Below are positions 62,001 through 64,000 of a stretch of 64,000 bases of DNA, piece by piece. The notes beneath the pieces were generated by a model. That model saw only the letters and a program-made list of their open reading frames with translations. It ran no database searches and was not told the origin of the DNA. The position numbers and the translations under genes are program-made. Positions within the stretch are counted from its first letter, which is position 1; each line of letters begins with the position of its first letter. This DNA comes from Baylisascaris procyonis (Eukaryota; Nematoda; Chromadorea; Rhabditida; Ascarididae): NCBI GenBank assembly GCA_037389465.1, contig JAZARR010000032.1, positions 3,892,501 through 3,956,500 on the forward strand, written 5' to 3'.

Positions 62001-63652
62001 GGTGTACTCCTCGCTTTTCTATTTGTTAGGCATAGAGGATGTTTGGTGTCTCCTCGGCGTAGGCGCCTTTCACTTGTGTTCAGGGTTGTTCGTGAGATTT
62101 GTACAGTGTAGAACTTTGAAATTTCGATTTTCAAAGCTGAAACTCAAGATGTTAATTTGTTAGAAACTCGTGGACATTGTTATGGCCGACCTCCATCGTG
62201 CTTGATCCAAAGCGTTAAGGAACCAGATTTTTCATGAAAGCATTATGAAACTGTGTTGTATTTAAGGCAATTGTAGCTGTTTTTCTAGGTCGTTAAATTA
62301 TTGAAGCTTGGATGTCGCTGTCTTATTAGCGTGTTGTCGAAATAGATTTCATGTTTGTAGTGACTTGGTTTAGAAGTCGTGATTTAGAAATTTCTTTTTT
62401 AAATAATTATACAAGTTTGCGAAGTGTATTTGTGAATTTATGGAGAGTATATAATTCGTCTGGAGAAATTCAATGAAAAAGATTTAAAAATTTATGAATG
62501 CAAATCGATAATAAGAAGAAGTGCAGCACTAATTCTTGCTTACGTAATGAAAGTGGTCAAACTCTGTAAATTGGAGCGGATGTTCAAGCTCAATGAAGAT
62601 AACGAGAACGTTAATTCTAGCGTGAAAATCAAGCGCTGAGACACCGTATCGGTCGCTATGAAGCCGAAGAGTATGAAAAGGCTAGTCAGGAGGAAGAACA
62701 GAGAAGGCGTGAACGTGGATACCAAGAGCAGCTGCGCAAGAAGGAGAAAACTCTACATCAGGTCATCCAATTCACTTATCCAATTATTTATTTTTTTGAA
62801 ACATAGCTAAATTAAAAAAATATGCAGGTGAAATTCAGGTTGGACAGTCGATAAGTTATTGTGATGAGATTGTCGTTTATCGATCTATTTGTTTCTTATT
62901 TATATATTATCTGTGGCGTTTCGGTTATGAATTCATAAAACTTGTCTTTTTTCACTTTAAACTTCTGTCTTGGCTAGGAGGGTTAATGCTTGCTGAAAAC
63001 CGAACGTTATTCTATGGATCAAGAGAGGATTCCATTTGTTTTGCAGCGGTTATTTCGAAAATATTTTTTACACACCCAAATGAATCAAGCCAATCCTACT
63101 TAATATTGTAAAGGACGGTGTACCTGAAACGACGATGAATCGAATTGCACTGAATTATTGGAAAAAAGCATTCTTACTGTAAAAGTAACAATTTGAGCTG
63201 CATTTTGTATTGAACAAAATCTTTCCGCTTCTTAAATTTCAATTTTTTTTTTCAACTTCTTATTATAATTAATGTTTCGTTATTTTTATCTGTGATTCAA
63301 ATAGGGGTTTCCTTCGAGGAACGGGACAATAGTCGTTTAATAAAGAGAGATGAACGAAGGGAGGGCAGTAGGCATGTGGCTATGTCTAGTGCTAGCTGGC
63401 ATATCCTCCTGTATTTCAAAAAGCATTCCCCATGTTGACAAATACATTGGTTTAGAATGCTTCGTTTTCAGCAACTCACCTTATCGTGCGATATGTATTT
63501 AGTGATTATTGCTTTATGCGAGTGATGTTCAGGTACGCGAAATATTTGAAAGACCTCCATCGACGCGGAAGCAGTACTCGAGCACGGAAAATGTGAATCG
63601 CATTGAACTTGGCCAATCGAACGAACAGCTTGCCGGTCCTTCTGGTTGCAAG
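53060..63652 (+). CDS. zen-4: kinesin-6 (MKLP1/ZEN-4-like), 3' partial
   Basis: Fourteen exons join in phase: 53060-53073, 53478-53655, 54481-54657, 55149-55355, 56432-56547, 56985-57097, 58418-58551, 58862-59004, 59644-59794, 60053-60199, 60761-60902, 61858-61997, 62621-62761, 63533-63652; 641 residues so far. The start [13 protein letters not shown] resembles the MKLP1 N-terminus, which fixes the tiny first exon. Landmarks: P-loop GVTGSGKT at 108-115, switch I NKKSSRSH at 281-288, switch II DLAGSE at 323-328, then [20 protein letters not shown] ending the motor. A long insert rich in Arg (about 155-192) is typical of kinesin-6. Residues about 509-601 form a coiled coil ([18 protein letters not shown]). 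ZEN-4 with CYK-4 forms centralspindlin, which bundles midzone microtubules in cytokinesis. The exon-4 start is uncertain (55134 also possible). Some 130-200 C-terminal residues lie beyond the window or in unfound exons. Confidence 0.93.
54008..54226 (+). other. open frame inside a kinesin intron
   Basis: Plus-strand frame of 72 codons within the intron 53656-54480. It contains an imperfect direct repeat (AGAGCACTATA.TCATTT-like, giving EHYIHF and EHYIHL) and ends [11 protein letters not shown]. There are no splice sites. It does not fit the kinesin reading frame and may be chance. Confidence 0.2.
57110..58320. other. coding-like island inside a kinesin intron
   Basis: The intron between 57097 and 58418 is clearly GC-richer than the other introns and carries two plus frames of more than 100 codons (to 57475 and 57637-58029) plus a minus frame at 57985-58236. 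None has a recognised motif. It could be an inserted, decayed element or a nested gene. Confidence 0.3.
61133..61144. repeat. poly(G)12 tract
   Basis: Twelve consecutive G on the plus strand in a kinesin intron. Such tracts can form G-quadruplexes and are known to be unstable in nematodes that lack the FANCJ-type helicase DOG-1. Confidence 0.9.
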
Positions 63653-64000
63653 GTGAAAGATCTTCAGTAGATATTCCTTTTACTTGGTTTTTCCATTTAG
63701 AAGAGCCGTTTACTGGCCGCCTGCCATAAATAGGCAACATTGAGCAATTTGGGACAACGAATCGTCTATTTGTTGTAAGTATTGTTGTTGTATTGAAATA
63801 TATCTCTAAAACGTCGGTTCCATTTATGCGCAGCTTATGCAAGAAAGTTTATAATGTTATCGGTTTAGAAACTCCTCCCATTTCTTCCATTTTTATTCAA
63901 TCGCATCATTTGAAACACTGAATGTGATATAGCATAGAATTTTCACATACGTTACCAAGAAATTTATGCTTTGTTTTTGTCAAAATTGCCAACGAATTCA
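63653..64000. other. right edge; kinesin intron and possible next exon
   Basis: After the donor at 63653 a small frame at 63734-63774 (acceptor AAATAG, donor GTAAGT) is in phase with the preceding exon and could be a 41-bp exon. The read is too short to decide. Confidence 0.25.

Overview
The window looks like part of a nematode nuclear genome. It is AT-rich, and its genes are cut into short exons (about 20 to 220 bp) by GT..AG introns. Poly(A) signals follow several stop codons, and there is one eukaryotic tRNA-Asp. The two best-recognised proteins resemble Caenorhabditis ACER-1 and ZEN-4. A parasitic clade V worm is a guess from the long introns and wide gene spacing. There are no bacterial operons, CRISPR arrays or rRNA genes. 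All coordinates come from reading splice sites and frames by eye.

Left end (1-6.5 kb, +): the last eight exons of an acetyl-CoA hydrolase/CoA-transferase family gene, with its 5' end outside the window. From 6.5 to 25 kb there is mostly unassigned DNA: a GC-richer island with three consecutive hairpins near 7.4 kb, AT microsatellites, a possible zero-length exon at 15.11 kb and a coding-like but frame-broken island at 18.2-19.0 kb.

Middle (25-48 kb): the 3' part of a multi-membrane-pass protein of LAPTM4 type (+, 25.4-27.6 kb); a three-exon gene for a 113-residue protein of unknown function (-, 31.1-32.8 kb); a possible two-exon gene (+, 34.2-34.5 kb); a complete three-exon gene for a 76-residue free-standing ubiquitin-like protein without a C-terminal Gly-Gly (-, 38.3-40.3 kb); a possible tiny secreted peptide gene (-, 43.6-43.9 kb); and candidate single exons. 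None of these small multi-exon genes shows up as one long open frame. They were found by matching splice phases.

Right end (48.6-64 kb): a tRNA-Asp(GTC), a perfect 49-bp tandem duplication, a decayed LINE-type reverse transcriptase fragment, and a kinesin-6 (MKLP1/ZEN-4) gene of at least fourteen exons that runs to the right edge, its C-terminus still missing. The genes share no evident pathway: mitochondrial acyl-CoA metabolism, endolysosomal membrane, ubiquitin-fold signalling and cytokinesis.
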